This document shows, piece after piece, positions 1-9,100 of a stretch of 64,000 nucleotides of DNA. The translations under genes were made by a program, and so were the position numbers. Numbering within the stretch: the stretch's first letter is position 1; the number at the start of each line of letters is the position of its first letter. This DNA comes from Armatimonadota bacterium (GTDB lineage: Bacteria; Armatimonadota; UBA5829). The notes below the pieces were generated by a model. The model was not told the DNA's origin, did not search any database, and worked only from the letters and a program-made list of their open reading frames with translations. The stretch lies in NCBI GenBank assembly GCA_026392045.1, contig JAPLCU010000018.1, forward strand, positions 1-64,000, written 5' to 3'.

Positions 1-39
1 GGTTTTTGCAGCCAGGTGTCATAAGGAAATGCTAGATTT

Positions 40-111
40 GAAAGCTTATCATGCTGCTCATCCTTCGAGAGCCTCAGGATGGCGAGTTGGAGCCTCAGGA
101 TGGCGAGTTGG
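40..111 (+). repeat. Dispersed repeat with 21-bp tandem tail
   Basis: The segment reads gcttatcatgctgctcatcc, then ttcgagagcctcaggatggc, then a second copy of the 21-bp unit at 91-111 (units 70-90 and 91-111). The same head, in opposite orientation and with three 21-bp units, lies near 61864-61955, and a shorter relative lies inside the gene at 1574-3271 (3190-3220). The overlapping ORF 29-244 is therefore repeat translation, not a gene. Confidence 0.8.
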
Positions 112-141
112 ACTGAATGACTCGTGCGAAGACAAATCAAA

Positions 142-169
142 AACTCAGAACTCAGAACTCAGAACTCAA
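142..169. repeat. Heptanucleotide tandem repeat (AACTCAG)n
   Basis: Three perfect AACTCAG heptamers are followed by one AACTCAA. This is one of many different heptamer runs in the intergenic spaces of this window. It resembles in style the STRR heptamer repeats known from cyanobacteria. No coding role is apparent. Confidence 0.75.
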
Positions 170-237
170 AACAATTACATCGAATGCTATGGGACGGTAA
201 TGAACTTGATTCGGAATCTAAGCCTTAAGCGTAACAG

Positions 238-290
238 ATCCTGAATCGAGTTCAGGATGACAAGTATGCTCACCAAGTCTGAGCTCTTAC
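238..290. repeat. Diverged copy of the CTCAGGATG palindromic element
   Basis: A short palindrome (atcctgaatcgagttcaggat) is followed by tgctcaccaagtctgagctc. The pair aligns with the outer part of the longer element at 53715-53834 (tactcatcaagagtgagctc). It appears to be a decayed copy. The rest of 1-305 shows no gene I can support. Confidence 0.55.
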
Positions 291-305
291 AAACGGCCTA
301 TGCAC

Positions 306-334
306 TTGACAGCTGCCTTCATAGACTGTACAAT
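306..334 (+). promoter_or_regulatory. Sigma-70-type promoter
   Basis: A TTGACA -35 box at 306-311 and a TACAAT -10 box at 329-334 are separated by exactly 17 bp. Transcription would start near 341, only a few bases before the ATG at 346. This argues that the downstream gene is translated from the later TTG at 394. Confidence 0.7.
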
Positions 335-393
335 TCCTTTGCCTGATGGCGGGCCAATTAACACGTGCTTACGGCTATGAAAGGGTTAGCGTT

Positions 394-1569
394 TTGGAGA
401 GTAGAGAGAATTACCACAACGATGAGATAGACCTGATTGATTACTTCGCGCCGCTTATTGCGCGTTGGAAGCTGCTGCTGGTTGCGTCATTGCTCGGCGC
501 TATCGCTATGTTTGCCTACAGTAGATCGCTTCCTAAAGTCTACCAATCCAGCGCCACAATCTACGTGCAGCAAAGCTCGGGGGCGTCAAGTCTGCTCAGA
601 AACCTGCCGATTTCTTTGCCGACTTCAGGCGGCGGAAGCAGTGGCTACCTGGTAACACTGCTCCAAAGCGATTCACTTCTTAGGCAAGTGTCCGCCCAAT
701 ATGATCTTCCTCATAACTGGGGAATGGTCGGCAAGAAACGCTTGAATGAAGATGAGACTATAGAGCTTTTCTGCAATAATCTTGCGGTCAGCGAAAACAA
801 GGGCGGCAGCATTACGATCAAGCTGAAAGCCTACAGCCCAGACCTCGCGGCGAAAATTATCAACACCATGTTGGATAATCTCGAATCGTTGATGGTGACC
901 AGCTCGAAAAAGAAGATTGCTTTCATATCTGAGAAACTGACCGATACGAGCCGTGATCTTGACCGGGCTGAGCAGAAGCTGACCAAGTTCCTGGAGAACA
1001 ATAACGTCACTTTGATTGACGAGGAGACCAGAGCCTGGATTCAGCAGATGGGTGTGCTGGAGGGTAACATTCTGGAACTGGACACTCAGCTGCAGAGCAT
1101 CAAAAGCGAACTCAACAGCGAGGGTAATCTTGATATACTCGTGAGCCAGGAAGTTAAGCGAAAGTCCCTGGAATCATCTCGTGAATTTGTCGCCAAAAAG
1201 CGTGATGAGCTAACCGCTAAATTGGCCAATTTGCCTGCGATGGCAACCAAATACGCCCAGCTTCAACGCGAGATTATGGTGCTGTCCAAGACCTATGAGC
1301 TGCTGACCGAGCAATATCAGATGGCTCGTATCACTCAAAAGGGTGAGGATGGCGATTACCAGATAATCGACCGCGCCCGGCCCAACAACAAGAAAATCGC
1401 CCCGCGCGTTATGTTGAATACCGCCATCGGCGGCATCATAACGTTCTTGTTCGTTGCGGTTCTCATCAATCTAAACAGTGCATTTTCCAAGCGCAAGCCG
1501 CGCCGGTTGCCGCCCGCATCGCGCGCGATAGCCGACGAGCCCGAATCCGAACCAGTTAAACGCGTCTAG
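394..1569 (+). CDS. Wzz/GumC-like polysaccharide chain-length determinant
   Basis: This is an inner-membrane polysaccharide co-polymerase of about 391 aa. Such proteins set chain length or assist export of exopolysaccharide or O-antigen. The N-terminus EIDLIDYFAPLIARWK is the usual Wzz start, followed by a first membrane helix (LLLVASLLGAIAMFAYS). A long periplasmic region with coiled-coil segments follows, then a second helix near the C-terminus (TAIGGIITFLFVAVLI). There is no C-terminal tyrosine kinase domain. The ORF opens at ATG 346, but that codon lacks a ribosome site and nearly coincides with the predicted transcription start. TTG 394 has GAAAGGG 8 nt upstream and gives the more typical N-terminus. 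No other polysaccharide gene follows, because the next gene is convergent, so the partners are elsewhere. Confidence 0.82.
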   Translation: MESRENYHNDEIDLIDYFAPLIARWKLLLVASLLGAIAMFAYSRSLPKVYQSSATIYVQQSSGASSLLRNLPISLPTSGGGSSGYLVTLLQSDSLLRQVSAQYDLPHNWGMVGKKRLNEDETIELFCNNLAVSENKGGSITIKLKAYSPDLAAKIINTMLDNLESLMVTSSKKKIAFISEKLTDTSRDLDRAEQKLTKFLENNNVTLIDEETRAWIQQMGVLEGNILELDTQLQSIKSELNSEGNLDILVSQEVKRKSLESSREFVAKKRDELTAKLANLPAMATKYAQLQREIMVLSKTYELLTEQYQMARITQKGEDGDYQIIDRARPNNKKIAPRVMLNTAIGGIITFLFVAVLINLNSAFSKRKPRRLPPASRAIADEPESEPVKRV

Positions 1570-1573
1570 TTTT

Positions 1574-3271
1574 TTAAGGCTGCAATTGGTATGCTGTGCC
1601 TCTTTCGAACCTGCCCTCGCACGCGTCTGCGAGTTCGGTTTCCAGCGCATTTACGACGGCGTACCAGGCATCGGCAGCGGCTGAGTGGTCAGTTCTTATT
1701 CTGCAAGACTCTCGGTGCGATGAATCCACCGACTGAATCTCTTTGAAAAGGCCCAAGGCTCGGCTCATGTGCTCCAAGGCTTCCGGGGCTTCGCTTCTGG
1801 CGTGAGCGAGCGCTGCTCTGAATCTTTCAACATAGAATGCTCCGAGCTTGCCCATGCAGAAAGCATCGCACGCGAATGACGGCAGCTCTTTTTCGCCCGA
1901 GTTGCTTCGCATGCCCTTTTCTCCTGCGGCAATCGCTTGCTCAGAAAGGTCCGCAAGCTCCTCAATGAGCTCATCTGGGCCGTAGGCGTCTTCAGGGGTG
2001 CCAGACTTCACATACTCATCCAGGTGCACTGCTCTGTCACCGGTCACCTCTTCCCACCAGCTTTCGCCGGATTCCATCGAGAGCAAATCTGCGATAGAAA
2101 GTAAATGAGGCTGGGCATCGGCTTCATCATGGAGCGCACAGAACTGCGGCCGCCAGCCGCAGGATCTGTCGCCTGCGATATAGAGGCTCAAAAGCTCAAG
2201 TATGCGTGAACCCGCCGAAAACCCTGGGATCAGCTTTGCGTTGCGCGAAAGCCACTTCGGCTGGCCTTCGTGCAGCATTCGAGCAACGCTGGACCCGCCC
2301 CAAACGTTATACCAGGGAAGGTCTCGCTGCCATTGATACTTAAAGCAGCTATCTGAAACGTGCGGCCACTCGAACGGGCTCAGCGGCGCCAGGAGTAGGC
2401 CATTGCAACTCGCGATGGTTAGGTCGCCGATGATTTCCTCAACGGAATCATAGGAGAAACTCGTCCATGGCTCGAAATTGGATGGGGCGAACTCCGCCAT
2501 TACGCGTTCGGCTTCCGCAGCCTCGACCCACTTGGCAAAACTCGCATCCGCGCCAGCGCCGACCAGATGATCATGGGTGTATGAGGCGATGTAGTGAATG
2601 GGCCTGTTGCCGCGCCGTGCGATCTTGTCGATGAGATCGGATGGCTCACCTGCGAATCCACGCAAATATATGGCTGCCTCGGGGCTGGCGGCGTCCATTG
2701 TGTCCAAAATTGCCTGCTGCACAAATCGGGCTGTCCCGATTAAATCGGGACGCCCGAACACATTCTCGCCCTCGATCCCGCCAACATCCGCAATAAAGCC
2801 AACAATCTCGGGATAAGTTTCAAGTACCGTTCGGAAGCAATGCTTTGTATATTCTATTGAGAAATCCGACCCAATCGCAGCCTTTTCGGGCTCAATTCCG
2901 CGCACCTTGAGCAGGGGCGCAGGCAAATATAGATTATAGAACGCCAGATATGGGGCCAAGCCATAATCGAATGCCGTCTCGAATATCCAATGATGCATGG
3001 ATTGATACTCTTGGAGCCGCGTGTCATCAATAACTTTGGCCTCGGGATAGCGGGTTAGGTCTACAAGAAAGGGAAACGGATGCGTGTTTGCAAGCGCCAG
3101 AGCATTGAAACCGCAGCCGCTCATCGTGCGCAACATTTTCTGCCAAACGCTTTTGTCAAAGAACCATTTATTGTTTAGATAAGCATAAGGCTCATCGTCC
3201 TTCGAGAACCTCAGGATGGCTCTATATGTTCCGCTTGAGATGGGGTCCCACATCCAGAATGCTCTCAACAT
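1574..3271 (-). CDS. Putative glycoside-hydrolase-like TIM-barrel protein
   Basis: This is a 565-aa cytoplasmic protein without a signal peptide. Segments such as GCGFNALALANTHPFPF and IVGFIADVGGIEGE resemble beta/alpha-barrel glycosidases that act on complex sugars, but I cannot assign a GH family. It starts 6 nt after the stop of the metallophosphoesterase gene, with AGAAGGA overlapping that stop, so the two are probably co-translated. Two dispersed repeats lie in the reading frame. The cttcgagaacctcaggatgg element encodes residues RAILRFSKDDE near the N-terminus. A perfect palindrome (gtcccgattaaatcgggac, 2733-2751) encodes RPDLIGTA around residue 175. The coding frame is clear, but the function is not established. 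Confidence 0.6.
   Translation of the reverse strand: MLRAFWMWDPISSGTYRAILRFSKDDEPYAYLNNKWFFDKSVWQKMLRTMSGCGFNALALANTHPFPFLVDLTRYPEAKVIDDTRLQEYQSMHHWIFETAFDYGLAPYLAFYNLYLPAPLLKVRGIEPEKAAIGSDFSIEYTKHCFRTVLETYPEIVGFIADVGGIEGENVFGRPDLIGTARFVQQAILDTMDAASPEAAIYLRGFAGEPSDLIDKIARRGNRPIHYIASYTHDHLVGAGADASFAKWVEAAEAERVMAEFAPSNFEPWTSFSYDSVEEIIGDLTIASCNGLLLAPLSPFEWPHVSDSCFKYQWQRDLPWYNVWGGSSVARMLHEGQPKWLSRNAKLIPGFSAGSRILELLSLYIAGDRSCGWRPQFCALHDEADAQPHLLSIADLLSMESGESWWEEVTGDRAVHLDEYVKSGTPEDAYGPDELIEELADLSEQAIAAGEKGMRSNSGEKELPSFACDAFCMGKLGAFYVERFRAALAHARSEAPEALEHMSRALGLFKEIQSVDSSHRESCRIRTDHSAAADAWYAVVNALETELADACEGRFERGTAYQLQP
2728..2755. repeat. Intragenic palindrome (GTCCCGATT/AATCGGGAC)
   Basis: gtcccgattaaatcgggac is a 19-nt palindrome flanked by ggg/ccc, and it lies in frame within the putative glycosidase gene. 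A degenerate relative, gtcctgatttaatcgggag, occurs in the spacer at 29964-29982. This marks it as a dispersed element rather than a chance palindrome. Confidence 0.65.
3190..3220. repeat. Intragenic copy of the CTTCGAGA-CCTCAGGATGG repeat
   Basis: The sequence ccttcgagaacctcaggatgg differs by a few bases from the repeat at 40-90. It lies in the 5' part of the putative glycosidase gene and is read in frame on the minus strand. Confidence 0.7.
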
Positions 3272-3277
3272 TAAAAT

Positions 3278-4201
3278 CTATTCCTTCTTTCCAACGATAT
3301 CGATTACAGCCACTATCGGCCTGCAGAAGAATCTTACCTGGGGGGCTCCTCCCTCCATCCCGATTCCGCTGTTTACATACAGTTTGCCTTGTTTGTATTG
3401 ATAAAGGCCTTTCTGATATTTGCCCACCAAGCACTGATCGGGAAGCAGCGCCCCGAAGATTGGGACTCGAAGTTGGCCGCCATGGGTATGGCCGGTCAGC
3501 GCAAGGTCCATCCAACTCGACCCAACACCCTGCAAATACGACGTATGGCACAGCAGCGCCTTATAGTCAGGCTCCATCTCTCTTGGACAAGGTTTCCGGT
3601 ATCTATTGCCTGACCATAAATACCCGACCAGCGCGATTCGCGCAGCGCCCTTGCCTTTGATCTCAGTCCAATCGTTGAGTATCTTCACACCGCCCCTCTC
3701 CAGAGAAGCCATATGGACATTGCTGTCCCAATTGCCTTCCACTGCATAGGTGGGCGCTATATCGCAGAGGCGTCTGCCGACATCTTCGAGCAGCTCGCCA
3801 CATTTAGGATTGTTGTCAGTGTTCACATAATCACCCGTAAGGACAATTATGTCTGGTTGCGCCATTGCCGTCAAGTAGATCATTCGTCTTTCGCGCTTGC
3901 CGAACTGTTCCATGTGTAAATCCGAGAGCTGGACTATGCGAAACCGAGCGCCTTGCGGAAGCTTGCTGGTTGTAATAGTATTATGTTCGATCTTCACCCA
4001 GGTAGGCTCAATGTAAAACATATCGACTACGCAATACGCAAAAAACAAGCCCAGCAAACTCCAGACGATTAATGATAGCCTGCTCACTGACATATTAAAA
4101 GTCAGGCGGAATATATTGCGAAGGTTCATGATTATTATGAAACAGCTAAGCATGAATAGCAAAACAATCATAAACGATCTCGCCGCGTTTGATGTTTCCA
4201 T
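3278..4201 (-). CDS. Membrane-anchored metallophosphoesterase (YkuE/PaeA-like)
   Basis: This is a calcineurin-like phosphoesterase of 307 aa. Two N-terminal membrane segments (SFMIVLLFMLSCFIIIM and LIVWSLLGLFFAYCVVD) anchor it, with the catalytic domain outside the membrane. Metal-binding motifs follow in order: DLHMEQ (D-x-H), GDYV (GD), GNWD in place of the usual GNHD, CHTS, and GHTHGGQ near residue 235. Relatives act on phosphate esters, including lipid-linked pyrophosphate heads. The exact substrate cannot be read from sequence. It is the first gene of a two-gene minus-strand unit with the glycosidase-like gene. The H-to-W change in GNHD is worth noting, since that His normally stabilises the transition state. 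Confidence 0.85.
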   Translation of the reverse strand: METSNAARSFMIVLLFMLSCFIIIMNLRNIFRLTFNMSVSRLSLIVWSLLGLFFAYCVVDMFYIEPTWVKIEHNTITTSKLPQGARFRIVQLSDLHMEQFGKRERRMIYLTAMAQPDIIVLTGDYVNTDNNPKCGELLEDVGRRLCDIAPTYAVEGNWDSNVHMASLERGGVKILNDWTEIKGKGAARIALVGYLWSGNRYRKPCPREMEPDYKALLCHTSYLQGVGSSWMDLALTGHTHGGQLRVPIFGALLPDQCLVGKYQKGLYQYKQGKLYVNSGIGMEGGAPQVRFFCRPIVAVIDIVGKKE

Positions 4202-4299
4202 TTGGCAGCCCCTCCGCTATATTCTACCGCAAAAGCGGGCGCAGGTGTTCCCAAATAGGAACATAAATAACGATTGGCATGAAGACTAATCGAGAATTC

Positions 4300-5421
4300 T
4301 TACATACCCATCTGAATTTTGGTCTGCAGCAATTTGAAGACCGATTCACGGCCGACCGTGCCTTTCAGGTGGTTGTTGTCCATGACCACCAGCCTGCAAA
4401 CCGATTGGTCTGCTAGTTTTGAAAGCGCTTCCCAGGCATCGTCTTCCATGCTGATCTCATAGGCGCTGTCTATGTGGCGCTGAATCTCGCCGACTCTTAC
4501 AAAGTCCCATTTCTCTGATGGGATCATGCGCACCTCTTCTATGCCGATAACGCCTATTACTTCGTCATTTTGAATGACAGGGTAGCATGAATATTCGTTG
4601 TTTAGGAGCATATCTTCCACAAATTGCCGTATGCTCAAGTCTGCCGGGACAGCCGGGACGTTAGTGGTCATTACCTGCTCGACTCGCACCCCGGTCAGCG
4701 CTTTTCTCATCATCATCTGCTGGTAGCTCTGTCTTGCGGCGCCCGACAGGAACCAGCCGATGAAGATCAGCCAGAGCCCGCCTACGAGGTTGCCCCGGAG
4801 GATGTTCAGGAATCCGAATGCCATTAGAGCATAGCCGAATACCTGGCCGGCGTTGGAAGCGTAGCGGGTGGCTTTGGGAAGGTCGTCCGTCCATGCCCAT
4901 ATAGCTGAGCGCAGCACCCGACCGCCATCAAGAGGGAAACCCGGTACCATGTTGAAAATGCCCAAGATCAAGTTGATCAGGGCCAGATATCCCAATACGG
5001 CAATAACAGGTTTCGGCCAGAGAGCCGCCACGCCAGCTATGCCCAACAGATAGAAACCGATCGCCAATACGAAACTCGTTATCGGCCCGGCGATGGCCAT
5101 CCAAAACTCTTCTGCAGCCGATTTTGGCTCGTTGGCAGTTTGGGACATACCTCCAAAAAGGAACAGCATGATTCCCTTGACTTCCGTCCCGAACCTGCGC
5201 GCAACCACGCTGTGGCTCAGCTCATGAACCAACACAGATGCAAATAGCGCCAGCGCCGCAAGCACACCCATTATCCAGTTTGTTGTGGTATTGAAGCTGG
5301 GATAGAAGGCCGGGAAATAGCCCATAGCCAGGGTGTATGTCACCAGCAAGAATATCAGCAACCATGACCAATCTATACTAATCTCGAACCCGAGAATTTT
5401 TCCGATTTTTAACCCGCCCAT
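4300..5421 (-). CDS. Site-2 protease family M50 metalloprotease with CBS domains
   Basis: This is an intramembrane zinc protease of the SpoIVFB-like branch. It has about six membrane helices, the HELSH zinc motif (HExxH) in the third, and the second active-site motif LDGGRVLR. A pair of CBS domains forms the last ~130 residues and may sense nucleotides. The substrate is unknown; relatives release membrane-bound anti-sigma or transcription factors. The ORF opens at 5460, but GGAGG lies 5 nt before ATG 5421, giving MGGLKIGKILGFEI, which matches the family start. It lies 51 nt downstream of the VKOR gene and is likely co-transcribed with it. Confidence 0.9.
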   Translation of the reverse strand: MGGLKIGKILGFEISIDWSWLLIFLLVTYTLAMGYFPAFYPSFNTTTNWIMGVLAALALFASVLVHELSHSVVARRFGTEVKGIMLFLFGGMSQTANEPKSAAEEFWMAIAGPITSFVLAIGFYLLGIAGVAALWPKPVIAVLGYLALINLILGIFNMVPGFPLDGGRVLRSAIWAWTDDLPKATRYASNAGQVFGYALMAFGFLNILRGNLVGGLWLIFIGWFLSGAARQSYQQMMMRKALTGVRVEQVMTTNVPAVPADLSIRQFVEDMLLNNEYSCYPVIQNDEVIGVIGIEEVRMIPSEKWDFVRVGEIQRHIDSAYEISMEDDAWEALSKLADQSVCRLVVMDNNHLKGTVGRESVFKLLQTKIQMGM

Positions 5422-5472
5422 ATCATCCTCCATGTCAATTGACATATTAGCCTTACCCACTAGACAGGCGGC

Positions 5473-5895
5473 CTATCTTGTCGTGGTGAAGATAATGGCC
5501 AGTATTATGTTGATTACCTGTGCGGCTACACATAGCGGGCAGATTTCATGCACCATGAAAACCATTGCCCAGGCCAAATAGATACTGAATAACGCGGCAA
5601 AGATCGAAATTGCCGTCAAAGCCGCGCCGAAAGGCCAATATTTGAGCTTGAAACGTGATACTGCCGCAATCCCCACCAGCGCATAATAGCCCATGCCGAA
5701 TATGCTGTTCGGAATACCGAATGTGCTCGCCCAAGCACTGGTGGCGAGTGTTCGGCACACGCTTTGCTTGAGTTCGCAAATCATAGGCACCACGGGGGAT
5801 TGGAATCCCAAATAACCATAGTGCAGCAAAGTATAGTAAAAGCTATCGGCAAAGCCGATTAAAGCCATGAACAGAACCAGGATAGTAATGACCAT
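5473..5895 (-). CDS. Vitamin K epoxide reductase (VKOR) family protein
   Basis: This is a small four-helix membrane protein of 140 aa. It carries the VKOR pattern: a first cysteine pair in the loop after helix 1 (ICELKQSVC) and the redox-active CPLC motif in the last helix, followed by AAQVINI. Bacterial VKORs reoxidise a DsbA-like partner and pass electrons to quinone, so they support disulfide formation outside the cytoplasm. No fused thioredoxin domain is present and no DsbA gene is adjacent. ATG 5895 was chosen over the GTG at 5904 because of its position relative to a GAAGTGG stretch. The gene is divergent from dnaE across a 210-bp gap. Confidence 0.85.
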   Translation of the reverse strand: MVITILVLFMALIGFADSFYYTLLHYGYLGFQSPVVPMICELKQSVCRTLATSAWASTFGIPNSIFGMGYYALVGIAAVSRFKLKYWPFGAALTAISIFAALFSIYLAWAMVFMVHEICPLCVAAQVINIILAIIFTTTR

Positions 5896-6115
5896 ATCAA
5901 CCACTTCGCATTCAAAAACATTGCAGCCCTAATCTAGTAATACCCGTAAACCGATGCAGTTGGCACGAATTGAGACGCTTGATTTCTGGAAACGGATGTC
6001 CAAAACTTCTGGATTCTTAATGTCTTAAACCCTCCAAATATGCTTCTATCTGTGGTAAAATATAGCCTGTTCGGTCCGCACTTCGTTTTATAGCGCCGAT
6101 CAGGTTAGGAAAAAT

Positions 6116-9100
6116 ATGAGCGCGCCTGGTTTTGTTCATCTTCATACGCATACCGAGTATAGCTTGCTTGACGGCGCCAGCCGGATTAAGGAAATCATCA
6201 AAGCGGCGCAGGAATATGAAATGCCGTCTGTGGCTATTACCGACCATGGCGTGATGTATGGCAATCTCCAATTTTATTCCGAGGCCAAAGCCGCTGGTAT
6301 TAAGCCGATTCTGGGCTGCGAGGTCTATGTGGCCCCGCGCCATCGCACGCAAAAAGACGCCAGGCTAGATAAAGAACAGCACCATCTCGTTCTTCTTGCG
6401 AAGAGCGAAAAGGGTTATAAGAACCTCATAAAACTGGTCAGCATGGCGTTCAGCGAAGGCTTCTATTACAAACCCAGGGTCGATAAAGAGCTTCTGGCGC
6501 AATATTCGGATGAGTTGATTGCTATGTCCGCGTGCCTCGGCGGCGAAATTCCTTACCATATTTTACAAGGTGATTTGGCGCAGGCTGAGAGGTCGCTTGG
6601 TGAATATCTGGATATCTTCGGCAAGGAAAACTTCTATCTTGAGCTTCATGACCACGGCTTGGCCGAGCAGAAACCTACCAATGAGGCGCTAATCAGGCTG
6701 CATGAGATCACTGGGGTTCCGCTGGTAGTGTCGAATGACAGCCATTACACCGCCAAAAAAGACGCTGAAGCGCATGATGTGCTTCTTTGCATACAGACCG
6801 GCTCGACCCTCGATGACCCGAATCGGCTCAGATTTGGCACGCATGAGTTTTATTTCAAGAATCAGGAAGAGATGGGGCTGTTGTTCCCCAATCATCCTGA
6901 TGCCTATGCCAATACCCTCGAAATAGCCGACCGATGCAATCTTGATTTCGATTTTGGCAGATCAAAGCTGCCTGACCCGGGCGTGCCTGAAGGCATTGCG
7001 CCTGGGGACTACATGTATAAGGAAGGCTGGGACGGTCTGACACGTCGCATGGGCTATGAACCGCCGGAGGATTACAAGAAGCAGTTCGATTACGAGTGCC
7101 GGATCATCAACGACTGCGGCTTCCCGCTCTATATGCTTATTGTGCGTGATTTCACTGACTTCGCACGAGCGCAGGGGATGTATATCGGCGCGAGAGGGTC
7201 TGCTGCATCGAGCCTGGTGGGTTACGGATTGGGAATTACGGACGTTGACCCCATCGAATACGGCCTGGCTTTTGAGCGATTCCTTAACCCCGAGCGCGCG
7301 GAGATGCCCGATGTCGATCTTGATATTCAGGACGACCGCCGCGAGGAGCTTATACAATATGCCTGCCAGAAATATGGGCGGGATCGTGTCGGCCAGATTG
7401 CAACATTCGGCAGCATGAAAGCGCGCGCGGCTGTGCGCGACTGTGGCCGAGTGCTTGGAATGGACCTGGCTGAGGTTGATAAGGTCTGCAAGATGATCCC
7501 GAATATGCCCATAGGAATCACTATTGACGATGCACTGCAAGTCAATCCCGAGCTCAAACGCGCCTATGATGGCACATCAAGCGTCAAGAGGCTGATTGAT
7601 ACCGCGAAGACTCTGGAGGGGATCAACCGCAACGTCGGCGTGCATGCGGCGGGTGTGCTCATCTCCGACGACCCGCTCACGGAGCACGTGCCGGTACAGC
7701 AGGGCGGCAAGGGCGAGTTTGTGGCGCAGATGGCAAAAAAGGACATCGCGAAGGTCGGTCTTCTGAAGATGGACTTTTTGGGACTTGCGAACCTCACAAT
7801 CCTTGCTCATGCCATCAAAAATGTGAAGCAGAGCCATGGCATCGACGTCGATATCATGAAGATTCCTCTGGATGACTCCAAAACCTATGAAATGCTCGGG
7901 CGGGGCGATACAAACGGCGTTTTCCAGCTTGAAAGCGCGGGTATGCGCAGAAACGTTGTCGATCTCAAGCCGAACTCGGTGCGAGAACTCGCCGCTATTG
8001 TGGCGCTCTATCGCCCTGGGCCGATGCAGTTTATTCCCAAGTTTGTGCGCTCGAAGTTCGGAAATGAGCCGATTAAGTATCTGCATCCGAAACTTGAGCC
8101 TATTCTTGAAGAGACCTACGGCGTCATCTGCTACCAGGAGCAGGTTCTGAACATCGCCCGCGCAATCGCCGGGTTCTCTATGGGCCAGGCGGATCTCCTT
8201 CGCAAGGCCATGTCCAATAAAAACAAAGAGATAATGGACAAGGAGAAGGAGAAGTTCCTCGAAGGCGCGAAAAAGAATGGCGTCGCTCCGAGAATTGCTG
8301 CGGCCATCTTTGAGCAGGTGGAGCCGTTCGCCGGTTACGCGTTTAATAAGGCGCATGCGGTCTGCTATGCATTCGTTGCGTATCGAACGGCTTATATGAA
8401 GGCGAATTACCCCGTAGAATACTGTGCGGCGCTCCTTTCGGCAAATATGGACGATAAAGACAAGCTCTCGATGTATATCGAAGACTGCAAACGCTTCGGC
8501 ATAGAGATTTTGCCGCCGGATGTGAACAATAGCTGCGCGGAGTTTACCGTGGAGAAGCTGGCGGAGCGCAAAGAGGGTTCCAGCTTTGATTTCGGCATCC
8601 GATTGGGATTGGCAGCTATCAAAGGCTGCGGCCGCGCGGTGATCGATGGAATGGCGGCGGCGAGGGAATCGGGCGGGAAGTTTACCGATCTGTTCGATTT
8701 CTGCGAGCGAGTATCCGAGAGTGTCACCATCAATAAGAACACCGTTGAGAGCCTTATTAAGGTTGGCGCGTTCTCGTCCGTGAACCCAAATCGCGCGCAG
8801 CTATTGGAAATGCTGCCGGATGCTATGAACCATGCGGCGACAAAACTTAGGGAATCAAAATCCGGTCAAGTTGGGCTTTTTGGCACAGATTCAGCCGATA
8901 ACTGCCACTATGACCTGAACAAATATAATCACATATCAGACTTCAAGCCCGAAGATTTCTTTTCGATGGAGAAGGATCTCGTCGGCCTATATCTATCGGG
9001 GCATCCGCTCGAAAACCTGCGCGCCAATCTGGAGCGCAGCGCCACCGCGAACGCCGCCAACTATTCCGAGCTGGAAGACGGCAAAGAATGCGTAATCGGC

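Noticed and set aside
29-244. 71-aa ORF at the window start
   Set aside because: It translates the 21-bp tandem repeat and heptamer repeat. A similar false ORF is produced by the related repeat at 61791-61982.
3226-3660. 144-aa plus-strand ORF
   Set aside because: It is antisense to the metallophosphoesterase and glycosidase-like genes, which have clear motifs and start signals.
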